Below are positions 23,473 through 36,398 of a stretch of DNA of 64,000 nt, piece after piece. A model generated the notes under the pieces. That model did no database searches, had not been told where the DNA came from, and was given only the letters and a program-made list of their open reading frames with translations. The DNA is from Daucus carota subsp. sativus (lineage: Eukaryota > Streptophyta > Magnoliopsida > Apiales > Apiaceae): contig NC_030383.2 in assembly GCF_001625215.2 (NCBI RefSeq), forward strand, positions 10,552,779-10,616,778, read 5' to 3'. Positions within the stretch are counted from its first letter, which is position 1; each line of letters opens with the position of its first letter. The translations under genes and the position numbers were made by a program.

Positions 23473-26400
23473 CTAGTTTCGTACTGCAGACCAAGAATTT
23501 GCTTGGACCCAATCAAATGCTATAGGGCTCAGAAAAGCATCTGGTATTCCAAAGGATTTCACCAATGCAAGTGCATGGGGTCTGAGTTCGCCGCACAGTT
23601 TTGTCACTTCTTTCCTCACTACAGCAGCATTATCTGTTGACAAGTACCCGTATCGGAGGAAGGCTGCATCTTCTTCCAGGGTAGTAGTTACATACATGGA
23701 TCTCACTATGCTTAAAATGTCCTGTTGAAAATGGTGGCACTGTTTAGATATACTAAGACATCAGTTTCCTAGTGTAACTCTATGGCCTTGAAATTCAGTG
23801 ATGACTGAGACCCTAATGCTTCAATTTTGGCTGGTTAGATATAGACTAGTGAAGAAAGAGTGGAGGAGAGATAAAACTATCTAGGCAGTCACTAATAGTT
23901 TTATGACCCATTTACACACAAAGGAACTAAACCTAATTGAACTTTGCAAATTTAATGAAGGTTTTTGAGTACCTTTAATTCACCAGTTGATTCAGCTAAC
24001 TCAGCCTCTAAGAAGGTTCTCAAAATCGCCAGATCTGCAAAGGCCTTGCCGAGGTCTTCAGCAGTCTGATAAGTCTTTAAGAAACAAAGGAAAAGTGTGG
24101 GAGATATGAAACAGGGGGCGGAAAAAAGCAGCAAAAAATTATAGAGAGTAAAATAGCACCGAATGCCAGAACATTGAACAATAAATGCACTCACCAAAGT
24201 GAACGCTTTTTCTATGCTCACTCCCTGTGCTTGGTATTCAGCAACTTCTGCAGAAAACCGATTCAATAGATCCCTCTCTCTCAGGCAAAGAATCTCTATC
24301 TGAAATGATCAATTTTGAGCAACAGATGTCATTATCCAAACAAAGAAAAAAAGACAAAGTACTAATGAACTATTACCTGGAAGTCAATGCTCCTGAGTGC
24401 AGAACTTGTTAGCTTAGATGGAATAACAGGACAAGGTTTGTTCATGTGCTCCAGGCCTAACCCTTTCAGCGGCCTCTTTTTCTTTCTAGCAGAAACAAAT
24501 TCTGAGAGAAGAGCTTTGCTAACCTACATTTAAAAAACCAAACTATTAAAGTTTCTGGATTTATATATTAGAAAGTTAAAAGACTAAAACTGATTAGCTG
24601 ATTACCAAAATAGTCAATCAAATTAATTCTCATAGTACCTGTTGCATAAGGACTTTATTGTCACCCTCAAAGGTGGATTGCACATCATACTCACTTTTAA
24701 GCTGACCGATACGATTCTCGGTCTTCAAACCTTGTCCCCCAATGGCTTCACGACATTCCTGATTCAAACATTTGTAAAGCTCAGTAAGGAGGCCACTATA
24801 AATCTAACTTACTCTTGATTGTAGATTTTCATTACAACCTGTAGAGTCCGCATGTTATGCCAGGTCAATGTAGCCTTAAAAGCACTGGAAACAACATGAA
24901 TGTATTTATATGATTCAGGAGTCCTCGTCACATATAGCCTTTTGAGATAGTTACCAGCAAAACTCATAGCATATCTGTATCACAACAAGCAGCTTATTCG
25001 GCTTAGGACAGCGACAAATCCATCAAAATAAGGACAGTAAAAGTGAAACTCAACCAATATGAAGTTGTCTTTACTGATTACTACATGCTGACTTTCACAC
25101 AGTGAGTAAATTTATCTTCCTCTCATTTCAATGGCCAAGAAATGTTTATCAAAATCACATTATAACCTAGTTGAATGAATTGAAGAGAACTTTAAAAAAA
25201 CTTTCACAGATTTGAGGTATTTACGTCTGTGCAATAAGAGGTAGCAGGCGCCTTTGATGACTTGGATAATCAAGAAGAAGTACTTCAGGTCCATTGGGAG
25301 TAATTGAAAATGCCTTCCTTGTCAATGAGTACCTTGTGGCAATTGCTAAACCAATCTGATAACAAATAAGCTCATAATCCAGCTTAAATAATGAAAAAGG
25401 GAGTATAAAACTAGATAATAAGCAAACAAGTAAACTCATTATATATAGTTATCTAAGCTATTCACCTTCGCTGAGTAAACCGCACTGGATGAAATTGTTA
25501 CACGACCAAATACCAAAGGCGCCATGAATGCAGCAAACCTCTGAAATATATCGACACTTACAATTGGTGAGCTTTATATCAGTTGAATGTCAGAAACTAA
25601 CACCTTTTAGTAATATATTAAACTCAGTTCTTTTAACAAGGTATAGAGTTTTTATAATGGGTCATCGCTTGTCTTACTTATCATTTAAATTTCAAAAAAA
25701 AAAAAAAACTTTAGATACATGAATGTTCAAATTCTCTGGTCCGGACAACCACAAGTTACCTGATCTGGGTCCTTAATTGTGCTAAGATACTGGCCATCTT
25801 GGGAAACATCAGCCACTGAATTTAACAGATTCTCTCTAGGTATTCGGAGATTATCAAACCTGGTGATCACAAGTTGGAACATAGTTGAATTCATCTGCCA
25901 TTGACTTACAAACATAGATATGAATAACACGACATGTACCAGATTCGACCATTGTCAACACCATTTAGACCAATCTTATGGCCACAATCAGCGATTCGAA
26001 CTTTTGGGCATATTTCGCCATTTGTATCTCTAATTTGGGCTATAAAGGCATGGACTCCTTGGTTTTTCCCATCAATCTCAAGTTGTGAGAAAACTACCGC
26101 ATGTGTTGCATGCTATATAGAAAAATAACAGTAAGAAAGCAACAGAGTTACTCTCTTGAGCTGAAGCTTATGCTGGAAGGGAGAGTGGAAGTACATTGGC
26201 TGTAATTTCTATTATCTAGATATACAAAATCTTACATTAGCTGCACCTCCAATCCAATATTTTTGGGCCGACTCACATGGTGTGTTTATGACAAACTCTC
26301 CCGTGCTTGCATCATACTTGGTCAATGTTTCGATTCCTCGGACCTGAAAAGATTGAACAACAAAGGCAGTTGAGGCAATTTACAGAAAGAATGGAAACGC

Positions 26401-27515
26401 GAAACTTTCAAATAGTACAAACTAAATGATTGGTTTGTGTAGACATACATTACTTCCATGACCTAACTCCGTCATTGCAAAACAACCTGACACCTTGTAT
26501 GTTTCGGTGTCCCTCAACCACTTATCATGATGCCTCTTTGTGCCAAGATTCAGGATGGCACCGCCCCTGATCAAATAAACAATGTGGCTAATGAGTGAAT
26601 TCTTGAAAATAATGTCAATGTTTCAAGGCATCTTGATCTTAGTGCCAGGTATAAGTTGCAGTAGAAACCAGATCATCAACGAACTAAAAATCAAGCCACT
26701 CAGATAAATGAGCTTGAGACCGGGGTGTTCACAGACAATTGGTTTAAATTACTTCCCCAGGCTATCAGATAAAGCTAGGTACCTTATATTACATAGTGCA
26801 AAGGAGGAATAGAGGGACAATAACTTAGACTCAGGGTTTCCATCTCGTGATCGTCGCCATAACTGACTACTTCCAGACAATAATGGTTCCTAGAACCTCC
26901 AATATCCAAAACAGACGGAACAATAAATTGTTTTAATTTCACTAAAGTTAGTTTTCATCATGCCATGTTTAACTCCATAGATCAAAATACCGAAACACAT
27001 TATAAAGGCCAAACAGACCCATTGAACAATTGGGGCAAAACAGCAAAAGCATACCAAAGAAAGAAATGAACACCAAGCTTAATACCAAGGGAATGATCAA
27101 ACACGCCATAACAATCCGCAAGAGCGAAACTCCTGAGCTCATTTTCGGGTCCCTTGGCAGTAAGAAATCCATCAAATGCACCGTGGCTTAACAAATACTC
27201 AATGCGCCTCATGGTCATGACCCTCTGTTGTTCCATGGACTGATTAAAATTAGGACATGCAAAAACTACACCATCTCTATCTTTACGATTAAACAATTGG
27301 CTGCGAATCATGAGATTGTACATCATGTCTCTGTCTTGCCAGTTGTGGCCGTCCATGAGCTTGCGCATTTGGTGAATGTCGAATAATGTAGGCTCCGAGA
27401 CGTCGGGGGAAGAATAGTGGAGACATGTTGAGGGTTGGAGAGATTGAGGGTGGTGGTGAGATTGGTCTAGGAAGTGCCTGGACAACACTTTGGTCCTCAA
27501 TGTTAACGTGTCCAT
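23473..27515 (-). CDS. ACX3: Peroxisomal acyl-CoA oxidase, ACX3 type (medium-chain), 671 aa
   Basis: This FAD enzyme catalyses the first, H2O2-producing step of peroxisomal beta-oxidation. Thirteen coding exons (5'->3' on the minus strand) are 27515-27055, 26566-26449, 26343-26236, 26112-25940, 25859-25760, 25540-25466, 25355-25225, 24974-24839, 24758-24639, 24523-24377, 24299-24195, 24065-23973 and 23721-23473. They sum to 2016 nt in frame, close to the 675 aa of Arabidopsis ACX3 as I remember it. Recognisable segments include [80 protein letters not shown] and the end [13 protein letters not shown]...[12 protein letters not shown]. The N-terminus RTKVLSRHF fits a PTS2-like R-x6-H-(L/F) peroxisomal signal. 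The first exon ends within a Trp codon (TG|G). A second, compatible first exon lies upstream at 28099-28544. Confidence 0.95.
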
Positions 27516-28098
27516 CTTGTATGTGACGAATGTGAAGAAGTTTGTTATAAAGAGGGTGAGGTGTAGTCTTAATTGGTTGGCGCGATGACAGAATGTTTTG
27601 TTTTAACTCTTTTCTTGGATCAAGGTTTCTGTTCTGTGTCTCGTGTCCGTGCTAATTTAGTACTACTCCTTTGCGCACGTGGATTGTTTTTCTTTTAATT
27701 AATTTTTAATATTCTATCAAAACAGGACAATGGATTATCATAAATAATATATCCCTTTAAATTAGATAATTTATGTGATAATTTTTGGAAGGAAAATTGG
27801 AATAAAATCTTAAATTTTTATACATCGCAGAGAGACATCATTCTATGTTGAGGTCATTTGACAACCCTATTTTTCAGGAATAAGGTATACTATAAGATTC
27901 TATTTTCCTGAAATAGATCCTTATTTTTGGTCAAATAATGGATATAAACATTTTTTTAAATATTTTTTTTTAAAATAGTTTTGTTGCAAAAGAACCCCAT
28001 TATCTGATATCCAAGTTGTCAGACAACTTTAAAGATAAGAAACAAAAATGAAGGAATAATTGAACAGCAAGTGATGAGAAAGAAAACAGGGAACTGAC

Positions 28099-28544
28099 CA
28101 AAGGAAGAAATGAACACCAAGCTTAATCCCCAGAGAATGATCATACGAACCCAGCGCATCCGCAATAGCAAAGCTCCTGAGCTCATCCGTGGTCAAGAAT
28201 CCATCGAAAACGCCATGTCGAACCAAGTACTCAATTCTCTTCATAGTCATGACTCTCTGCTGCTCCATGGACTGATTATAATCAGGCGAAACAAACACTC
28301 TGCCACCCCGATCCCTAGGCACAAACAACTCACTCTGCGTGATAAGCTTGTACACCATGTCACGGTGTTCCCAGTGGTGGCCATCCATGAGTTTTCGCAT
28401 TTTTTGAGTGTCGAACAAGATGGGCTCCGACTGATCGGGCGGAGAGTAGCTGAGACATGTCGAAGATTGGATGAGAGATTGTTGGGATTGTGGGTTGTGG
28501 AGGTGCCTGGACAGGACTTTGGTCCGGAAAGTTGCTGAATCCAT
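28099..28544 (-). CDS. Duplicated alternative first exon of the ACX3-type gene
   Basis: This is a second copy of exon 1 with an intact frame: [17 protein letters not shown], a PTS2-like R-x6-H-L. It ends at the same split Trp codon (FFL-TG|GTCAGT), so it can splice in phase to the exon at 26566-26449. An in-frame upstream ATG at 28607 would add 21 residues and mask the targeting signal. Relative to the exon at 27055-27515 it lacks a few residues (the KGPEN region) but keeps [15 protein letters not shown], which looks closer to the Arabidopsis form. The duplication includes promoter DNA: GTCTTAATTGGTTGGCGC is identical at 27566-27583 and 28621-28638. It is either an alternative transcript start or the relic of a partial tandem duplication. 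Confidence 0.75.
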
Positions 28545-28607
28545 TGGTAAGAAAATTTTGTTGCGAGGAGAATTTATGGGAATGTGACGAATATGATGAA
28601 TGGGCAC

Positions 28608-30244
28608 GGCATGTTAGGAAGTCTTAATTGGTTGGCGCCACAACGACGGATGTCTTGTTTACGTTTACACTTTTGTTCTAAGGAATATTTCGTGGCTGGT
28701 CAAGTTTGACATACGATTTTTACATTACTAATTTACTATTTTGTGTTTGGTGATACTAATGTATTATTACACCTTAAAAAGCTCAAATTCTTAATAGCTT
28801 AGGCTTTTGTGAGACATTTTATCAGAAAAAATCAAATTAAAACAATAAATAACCCAAACCCGAAACATATTTCAAACACTGCTGCGCTCCTATATCTCTA
28901 TTCTCTACTATATTCATCTCTCGCAATTTTAGCTTTTTCAAACTGTTGCATTCGTCTTGGGCATTTTCATCACCTCCATCAGACCCGTCATCATCCATCA
29001 TATCAGTTCGTTCAGCATCGTCATCCAATTATTTGTAAATATGGTATTTTGATATTGGGGTGTGGGTGGGCATCCATTTATTTGTAAATATGATATGATA
29101 TCTTGGTATTAAGGTTGGGTGTGGCCTGTCAACCATGTCGTGTGTAAGAATTTGTGTATCTAATTGTATTTTAAGCTCAAACTACAACAATGTTTGGCAA
29201 AAGTCTGTTCTAATGCTACTAGTCAGCGGGAAAAAATGCCGAGTTCTCAATTTCAAATAAGTCGCCTAAGATAACTCTTCAGTCATAAAAACTGAAATGT
29301 GTTTATCTGCAGCATATCCAACTATTTAACAACCGACAAGTTTAATCCACATCTAATGGCTTTGTATTCCTTTATCTCTAACCACTCAACAAAACCAACT
29401 CAATATACACATTAGTAAGCACAACATCATCACCCTAAGCAACAAATAATGATATGAGCAAATTCAAAAATTTGTCTCATTAATGCTTGATACAAAAGTT
29501 ACTCTGCAATGCGCTTGTGTTGTCTCCTTGAGCTGCTATATAGCAAAGTAGAAAACAGAGATGGAGAACACTTCTATAAAATAAAATAAGTTTCAATAGT
29601 CCTCTGAAAATCTTAACAATGTTCTAGCCACAACTCTGGACATTTTCTGTAGGAAATGGTGCAGAGTGTATTTACGCAGACGAGCTTTCTTTAAAAATGC
29701 ATAGATGATTACATCAAGCACCGGCAGGACCAATCTAATAGAAAAAACTTTATATAAACAAGATTTTGGTAAAGTGATGGCATGAAATCAAAATTCTAAG
29801 TCAACATTCTGTTCTACAAAATTACCAAATCAAGGGAAAAAGAGATTAGCATGTTAACCTTTCTACATTACAAAATAACTGTCGCCAGTTCGCCACTACA
29901 TTACTAGAAAAGCAATTGCACCGTAAAGGAAGGGAAAAAAAAACCTATGCCAAATAATTGAATAGGATCTAAGCAAGGGATACCTATAACTGACTTTATA
30001 TATCGACCATAGAAAGATTAAAATCCCTGAGAAATAAAACAAATTACTTGAGCCTTCCCAGACCACACCTACATATTTGAATACCAGTGAACTTCAAGCT
30101 TTTAATTCAGCCAAAAACTCTAGATTTGTTGACCGGAACCGGTATGCAAGGCTAAACCATGATTGATATGGAAAGGTTCAGCCGCAGAAACATAAGATAA
30201 TACTGAATATTGGAAAGTTAGTGCACATATCAATTTACCATATT
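28608..30244. other. Spacer: ACX3 upstream region and RABA1 3' region
   Basis: The part next to 28.6 kb is the promoter side of the duplicated ACX3 exon. The part next to 30.2 kb should carry the RABA1 3' UTR. The frames at 28809-29087 have no recognisable domain, and I see no repeat. Confidence 0.5.
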
Positions 30245-31565
30245 CTAAGCAGCGCAACATCCAGCTTTTTTCACTGCTGACACGTCATCATTAACATTAA
30301 TTGTCTGTCCTTTCGGCACAGCTGCTGGATCATTTCCTACTTCAAGAGCTTTTTTGCTCACAACTTGATGTATCTGAGTAAGCACTTCTGTAAAGGCATC
30401 TTCAACATTCATGGATTCCAGAGCAGAGGTTTCCATAAAAAAGGTACCTTCATTCTCAGCAAACGCCATAGCATCTTCAGTGGAGACAGCACGCAAATGA
30501 CGCAGATCGGCCTTGTTCCCCACAAGCATGATGACGATGCTGGAATCTGTGTGATTGCGGAGCTCTTTGAGCCATCTCTCTACATTCTCAAATGTGACAT
30601 TTCGCGTGACATCATATACAAGCAATGCCCCGACGGCTCCTCGATAGTATGCACTTGTGATTGCACGGTATCTATCAAATATAAAAGTAAGCTCAGCAAA
30701 CATTTCCCAACAAATGCATGTTTGTCATAACAACGATATACACCCTTCAAACCCCATTATGCATGAAATAAAACATGATATCTTACGGCAGTTTCATCTG
30801 GCCAAATCTAGCATCTCACGTAATGCATATACATTCATTTAACCCAAAGGGAAAAACCAAAAAATGTCGACTCATTAGAATAGAAAATCCCCACATGCCA
30901 CAAATATAAACTCGACAAATTCATTCCTTAAGGTCCTTGACGAGATGTAAACAACATTTGCGGTTAATGATCAAAGTTTCCTTCAAAAGAGCAACAGTCA
31001 TACACAAAGTATACAAATTGCTGTCAAACAAAGTATCTACACAAATCTATTTTCAAAGATATTAAAAGATACTAAGGTCCAATTTGTCATTCCTGAAGCC
31101 TGATTCAACCAATGCAAGATTTATAAATGTCACCCAACCAAATTAGTTTTATAATACTCCAATATCAAAAGATTGTCAAGCTAAAAGCACTTCAATTCAC
31201 AATTTTAATCACATAACCACCATAACATTGTATTCTGGAACAAACAAAATGAATGAGAAAAGATGTAGGGAGAGAGGGAGAGGGAGAGATGGAGAGAAAG
31301 GGAGGAGAGGGAGGGGGAGAGAGAGGGAGGGAGAGATCTGAAACCTTTCTTGACCAGCAGTGTCCCAAATCTGAGCTTTGATGACTTTATCCTCCACGGT
31401 AATACTGCGAGTGGCGAACTCCACCCCAATCGTCGATTTCGACTCCAGACTGAACTCATTACGAGTAAACCTAGAAAGCAGGTTCGATTTTCCCACGCCT
31501 GAGTCTCCTATCAACACTATCTTAAACAAGTAATCGTAATCATCGTCTGCTCTATACGCCCCCAT
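30245..31565 (-). CDS. Rab GTPase of the RABA1 (Rab11-like) subclass, 215 aa
   Basis: This is a small GTPase of trans-Golgi/recycling-endosome traffic to the plasma membrane and cell plate. Exons are 31565-31345 (starting [20 protein letters not shown]) and 30671-30245, joined within Arg74 (AG|A). All nucleotide motifs are present: GDSGVGKS (20-27), STIGVEF effector loop (44-50), WDTAGQE (67-73), NKAD (126-129) and ETSA (154-157). The end GCCAA supplies a double-cysteine prenylation site (C212, C213). Length and the [13 protein letters not shown] start fit the RABA1 subclass. The individual member cannot be assigned. The intron (30672-31344) contains a (GA/CT)-rich tract at 31255-31340. Confidence 0.93.
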
Positions 31566-32172
31566 TTCTCCCCTCTCAATTAGGGTAATTACACCAACTG
31601 TTTGACAAATTGCTCACTACGTTTTTTATCTATTCACTAGGGTAATTAATTGTCCACACAAGGCAGTTAAAACTATTCTCCACTAATTAATAATCATATA
31701 AATAATAGTTCCCTTTTTTCTTCAATTACTAATTAAAAAAATGGCCCTTCATAGCTTTTTATTATGGTAAACTATATAAAATAAAATTTTATAATGTTTT
31801 AGATAATTGTTGTATCTAGGCAGAAAATTACCCAATTGACGATACCATAATTACCATGAGTTACCATCTCATCGTAGATATCTTTTACCATAACTAAACC
31901 AGTACGTGTATAATACACAGTTTTTATACGTATAAATTTACATAATACACAAGCCTTTTCTTTCTTCGTGTGAGCTACCTAAAACCCCAAGCCTGATCTT
32001 CCATATTTTGTTGGCTATCTTTCCATGCATGTTTCATAACAATATATAAATATAATTATCACCTAATTTGTTAGGAACCCTTTGATAAATCAAAAAAAAG
32101 TGTACGTAAGGTGTGTTCTTTATAATTATCTTTGTTTCTTGAGTGACAAGTTAGGGTTTTAGTATCGGAATT
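31566..32172. promoter_or_regulatory. Divergent intergenic region, RABA1 (-) and LBD (+)
   Basis: About 600 bp separate the two start codons, so this region must hold both 5' ends. It is AT-rich. I could not single out a TATA box with confidence. Confidence 0.5.
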
Positions 32173-33310
32173 ATGCAGAAAGAGAATGGATTACCGGCTG
32201 CGTGTGCTTCGTGCCGGCATCAACGTAAGAAGTGCACGGAAAATTGCATACTAGCTCCTTATTTTCCTCTTAATAAAAACAAGGAATTTCAGGCTGTGCA
32301 TAAGTTGTTTGGAGTTAGTAACGTGACAAAGATTTTGAGTGGCTTAGATGTGAGGGATCGGAAGAGAGCGGTGGATTCGCTTGTTTGGGAAGCTACTTGT
32401 CGACAGAATGACCCGATTCTTGGTTCTTTCGGAGAGTTTAGTAGAGTTTATGAGGAATTGGAGTGGTACAGATACCAGTTTCGGAGCAATTTTCAGACTG
32501 TTGCACCAGAGAATAATATGAGTTTTTTGGATAACAGAGGATTTAATACTAGTAGTAATTCGGCATTTATGTCTTTGAATAAGAACCGAAACTCGTCTTT
32601 ATATTCTGGTTATAATAGTTATGAGTCATTCCAGTGCACGGATAGATTGAGGGATGAATTAAGTTATAATTGTTCATCAGTACAAAATACAGAGAGATTT
32701 AAGGAAGATAGTAACAATAGTTCAGTGATTCTGCCTCAGCAGTATGGAGTTCAGCATGCTGAGAATTTCAAGGAAGAGAGGAATAACAGTTCGATGATTG
32801 TGCCTCAACAATATACGATGAGTACTACATTTAATCAGCCCTACTATCAGTTAGCAGGTACTAAATGTAATATTATTGAATTACTTCTGTCAAAACATGC
32901 CATTTTGAGTGCATGACTGTGGATTTTCCCAAGAGAAATCAATTAGTAGTTTCGCTATACTTTTTATGTGCTATTTCACCGAATAGTATAAAGTAGAACT
33001 GCACATTAAGCTTCTCTGTTACAACTTACAAGTATTGGAATCTTCTGGCTGTGGAATATACATTTAGTTTCCTCTGTACCAGTCTTTGCTCTTAAATTCA
33101 GTTTTTCGTATAAATAATGTTATGCTAAACTGAATGTCAGGGTCTCACTCCAGAGAAATATTGTAAATCTGGATGAGTTTTGGTTTTATGTTTGTTGTTA
33201 AGATGATAATAATTCATGTGTATTAATTTATTGCCTGCATATTATCTGAATGTTACATATATATTAATGTTGTGATCTTTTTGTGCTGTTGATCAGGTCC
33301 CAAGCACTGA
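32173..33310 (+). CDS. LOB-domain (LBD) transcription factor
   Basis: The LOB domain starts at the N-terminus with the zinc-finger-like block C11-x2-C14-x6-C21-x3-C25 (CASCRHQRKKCTENC). The GAS-type block (FGVSNVTKIL, 46-55) and a conserved helical region (RKRAVDSLVWEA...DPILG) follow. The remainder resembles LBD22/LBD27-type proteins, but the member is not certain. The C-terminal half is Asn/Ser-rich and holds an imperfect internal duplication (ERFKEDSNNSSVILPQQY and ENFKEERNNSSMIVPQQY). Unspliced, the frame stops at 32916 (247 aa). A donor after 32857 (GCAG|GTACTA) joined to an acceptor before 33297 (ATCAG|GTCCC) gives a 232-aa form ending GPKH. I used the spliced end, but both are plausible. 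Confidence 0.85.
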
Positions 33311-33643
33311 TGCCAAGCCATGAGACTGCAATCTGTAAGGCAACTCAGCATCAGGGTTCTTAGATGGTAGAATATATATAGTTCATTTTATCATATTCGT
33401 TCATATGTTCATACTGAAAATGTAATTTTAACAAACGTGTGTACACGGGTGTTCAAATGAATGACAGCTCCACTTTATGAAAATAGTGAAAGACATTTTA
33501 TTAGTGTGTAACCTCATTATTATTTTTTTTTTCATTTTTCGGAAATAAAGTACACTTAAACCTACAATAACCAGAACCAGTACTGCAACAATGCGGTTGT
33601 TGAATCTCTGATAAGGTAGCAACCAGCCAGGCCCCATCAGAAA

Positions 33644-34831
33644 TCAGCAATTATAAAGGCATCTATCTAGTGTAGGGAAGCTCGCTTCCATGGCAATGCC
33701 ACAGGTACCACTCGGATCCCTGATTCCACGTTCAATTCTTATATAACCATCTTCACCCCAGTCTGTGCCCCATGAATTTTTTACTAGCCAGTATTTCCTT
33801 CCCTTATCTTTTCCATAGCCAATGACAGTAACTCCGTGGTTGAGAGTCTTCCCACAGTAAGATGAAAAGAGGACTCCTTCTGAATAGAGCTGAAAACTAT
33901 ATCCTGATGCATCGACAGCTACTGATACGGGCTGGTTTGCAACTATAAGCTGTAATTCTGTTTCATCATTAGCGCTTACTAGTTTATAGCCAGTTATACT
34001 AGCTGCATGGTGTTCAAGTTTTGATTTGTTGCAAACACCATTTCTTCCTAAATAGGGATAATCGCTTTCTGTGGTGAGACCACCATTTTTGTGGATATAT
34101 TTAAAAGCCTTTGTCATGAATCCGCCATTACAACCGTTGTTGCCTCCTCCGACATCACAGTCCACTATCTCCTGCTCTGACAGGGATATCAATTTCTTTG
34201 TTCTGATCTGGGTGATGCCTTCCATAGCTGCCACTGCAGAGAATGCCCAACAACTTCCTGCAAGAAAGGCACATAGAAGTAATAATATGCCTACCTGTTT
34301 GTGTTTTCTTAATTAGCGTGGAATTGTTCTTATATGTCGTCTCTGTGTATAATTTCAATAAAAAGAAAATCTTAAATATGCTAAACATTCAAAGGATGAT
34401 ATTTTCGTACCACATTTGCCTTGATCTTTGATCGGAGTAACAGCCCCTTTCCTTCTCCAATCCATGGAAGCTGGGATAGAACCTTCAAGAGTGAAGTTCC
34501 GTCTCTGAGTCAATCTACCAGGACTTCTATATCCCAAGTAGATAGAATTGAACTCTTCATTTGTCAAATCTGCAAATTTGTTGTCAGTAAGTCTGAAAGG
34601 CAGATTCTGTGAATTCATGTAGTCCACGAACTGGACATTGGATTGGTAAATCCCAAACCGCATTTCCCATTCATCTGTACTCGTATAATTTTTACCCTGT
34701 TGTTCCAGCCAATTATCATACCTCCTTATCATGGACTCCGAGCTATAGGAACTTGCTCTTGACATCATACATACAAAACAGAACCTAACTAGGAATATCC
34801 AAACACTTTCCAGGCGACTAATGGTTTTCAT
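33644..34831 (-). CDS. Papain-like cysteine protease (C1A), 344 aa
   Basis: This is a secreted or vacuolar protease precursor of the senescence/programmed-cell-death-associated type. Exons are 34831-34411 and 34257-33644 (1035 nt). It has a hydrophobic signal segment (residues 10-27, [13 protein letters not shown]), then an I29 inhibitor prodomain with the ERFNIN-type helix (about 36-75) and the [11 protein letters not shown] block (84-94). The mature enzyme probably begins near IPASMDWR (119). The active site is complete: Gln137 (KDQGKCG), Cys143 (SCWAFSA), His281 ([10 protein letters not shown]) and Asn301 ([10 protein letters not shown]). The catalytic Cys is the second codon after the intron. 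The GCNGG motif and cysteine pattern are typical of papains. There is no granulin tail and no KDEL, so it is not a KDEL-tailed or granulin-bearing type. Confidence 0.93.
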
Positions 34832-36398
34832 GATTTCTCAATATTGCTGAAATTTTTATATCAGTAGGCTGCTAAGTAATGCAACATGCAAGTAAATACT
34901 AGATGGAGTGAAATACATACTTGTTTTATAGCGGTAGTTTCATTGAAGCCCGTATTGTTTTTGTCATGCCTTTGGTGCTTGTGTATGATATGGTAAATTT
35001 GTTATAATTCATAAACTTTCATCCCTTGGATAGTCACAGCTAGAGGTATCTAATGCATACTATTGACCCACCATAACATGCTCACATTTTGATCGTGTTT
35101 TACGCCTTGAGATCTGCAGAAAATGAACTGCATTCTCACAACAAAAGCATGTTTCATTAGCTTTCACGAAACAAATTGTTATTGTGGGTCAACTACCTAT
35201 AGCATCTATTAGCAGACATTCAAGTATTATTGGTTCTGTAATCTGATGCTCATTCTGATTGTTAAGTTAAAAAATTAGATATACTTAAATGAAAACCTAC
35301 ACTTTTTCTTATATGTAATACTGTAGCTATTTGTTAGCATTATTAAGTTCTATAAATAATTGATTTATGTAGAAATTTATGATGTTGATAATGCAACATG
35401 TAAACTGATATGTCCTACATGACTGCGTACATGTTACTCCCTGCTACCTTCCCTCACCTCATCATACAGTATAATGTGAACCTTCTGAATTTTACTACCT
35501 GCTTTCCCCTCTCCAATTATTCTCTCTGTATTCCTCAACACATCCTCATGTGCCTTTGCATCTTTATCTATATTTTATTCTGAATTTGTTCACGATCCGC
35601 AATGATATCACCTTGCATGTCAGCTTCCTCTAAATGCTAATGCAATTATGCAACTTCAAAGATATAATTGTGCAGATTCGACGAGTTATAAATTTCACCA
35701 TAACGATAGACCTACAAAATCTTGCTCATATCAGCACTGAAGTTTAGTAGCCGAGTTCCTTTGGTTTGACTCTTACTTTAATTCTGCGGTTGAGAAACTT
35801 TGGTTCCAATCCATGTTTTCTATGCTAAACAGCAAATTCAGTTTTAATGAGTGCAGAAACAGAACATTAAATTCTTCTGAGCGCATAATACTATGATGAC
35901 CACGTTTATGGTTCTTCAAAGTCGAAAAACATAGAATTCTCCATGATAATCGTATTAGTAATAGACTAATAGTAGTTCAGTATATAAGAGAAAGATGTTA
36001 GCTGGTGGTGTATCATCTAAGATTACTTCATACTGAACTAATGCACCTTACTTTGGAGTAAAACAGTTGATACTCAAGCTTCTTACCAGCTGTTGATAGC
36101 TGTTCCCATGTGATCACCACACTATCTGCTACGCCTTTTATTAATTAATATATCAGAATAATTATTTCTATATGAAAAAGAGAGTGACGAACTTAAAGTG
36201 ATGATCATGATGTTCTTGTGTCTGACTTTGCAGTTTTGTGCATGTTCTGATCTATTAATATACTAATATCGAAACAGACTTTGGTGCATTACAATTAGTA
36301 ATATAATTATCTTCCTCTGCGTTATTCTTGGCTTATAAATTGGTTTTCGATTACTTTGAGCTTATAGTTGCATTCGTATTCAGTTAATTAATTTAAGA
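34832..36398. promoter_or_regulatory. Divergent intergenic region, protease (-) and bZIP (+)
   Basis: About 1.57 kb upstream of both genes. No coding sequence and no clear mobile element were found. Confidence 0.5.

Noticed and set aside
28809-29087. Small frames on both strands
   Set aside because: Low complexity (Asp/Gly or His/Tyr-rich), no domain, no conserved start.
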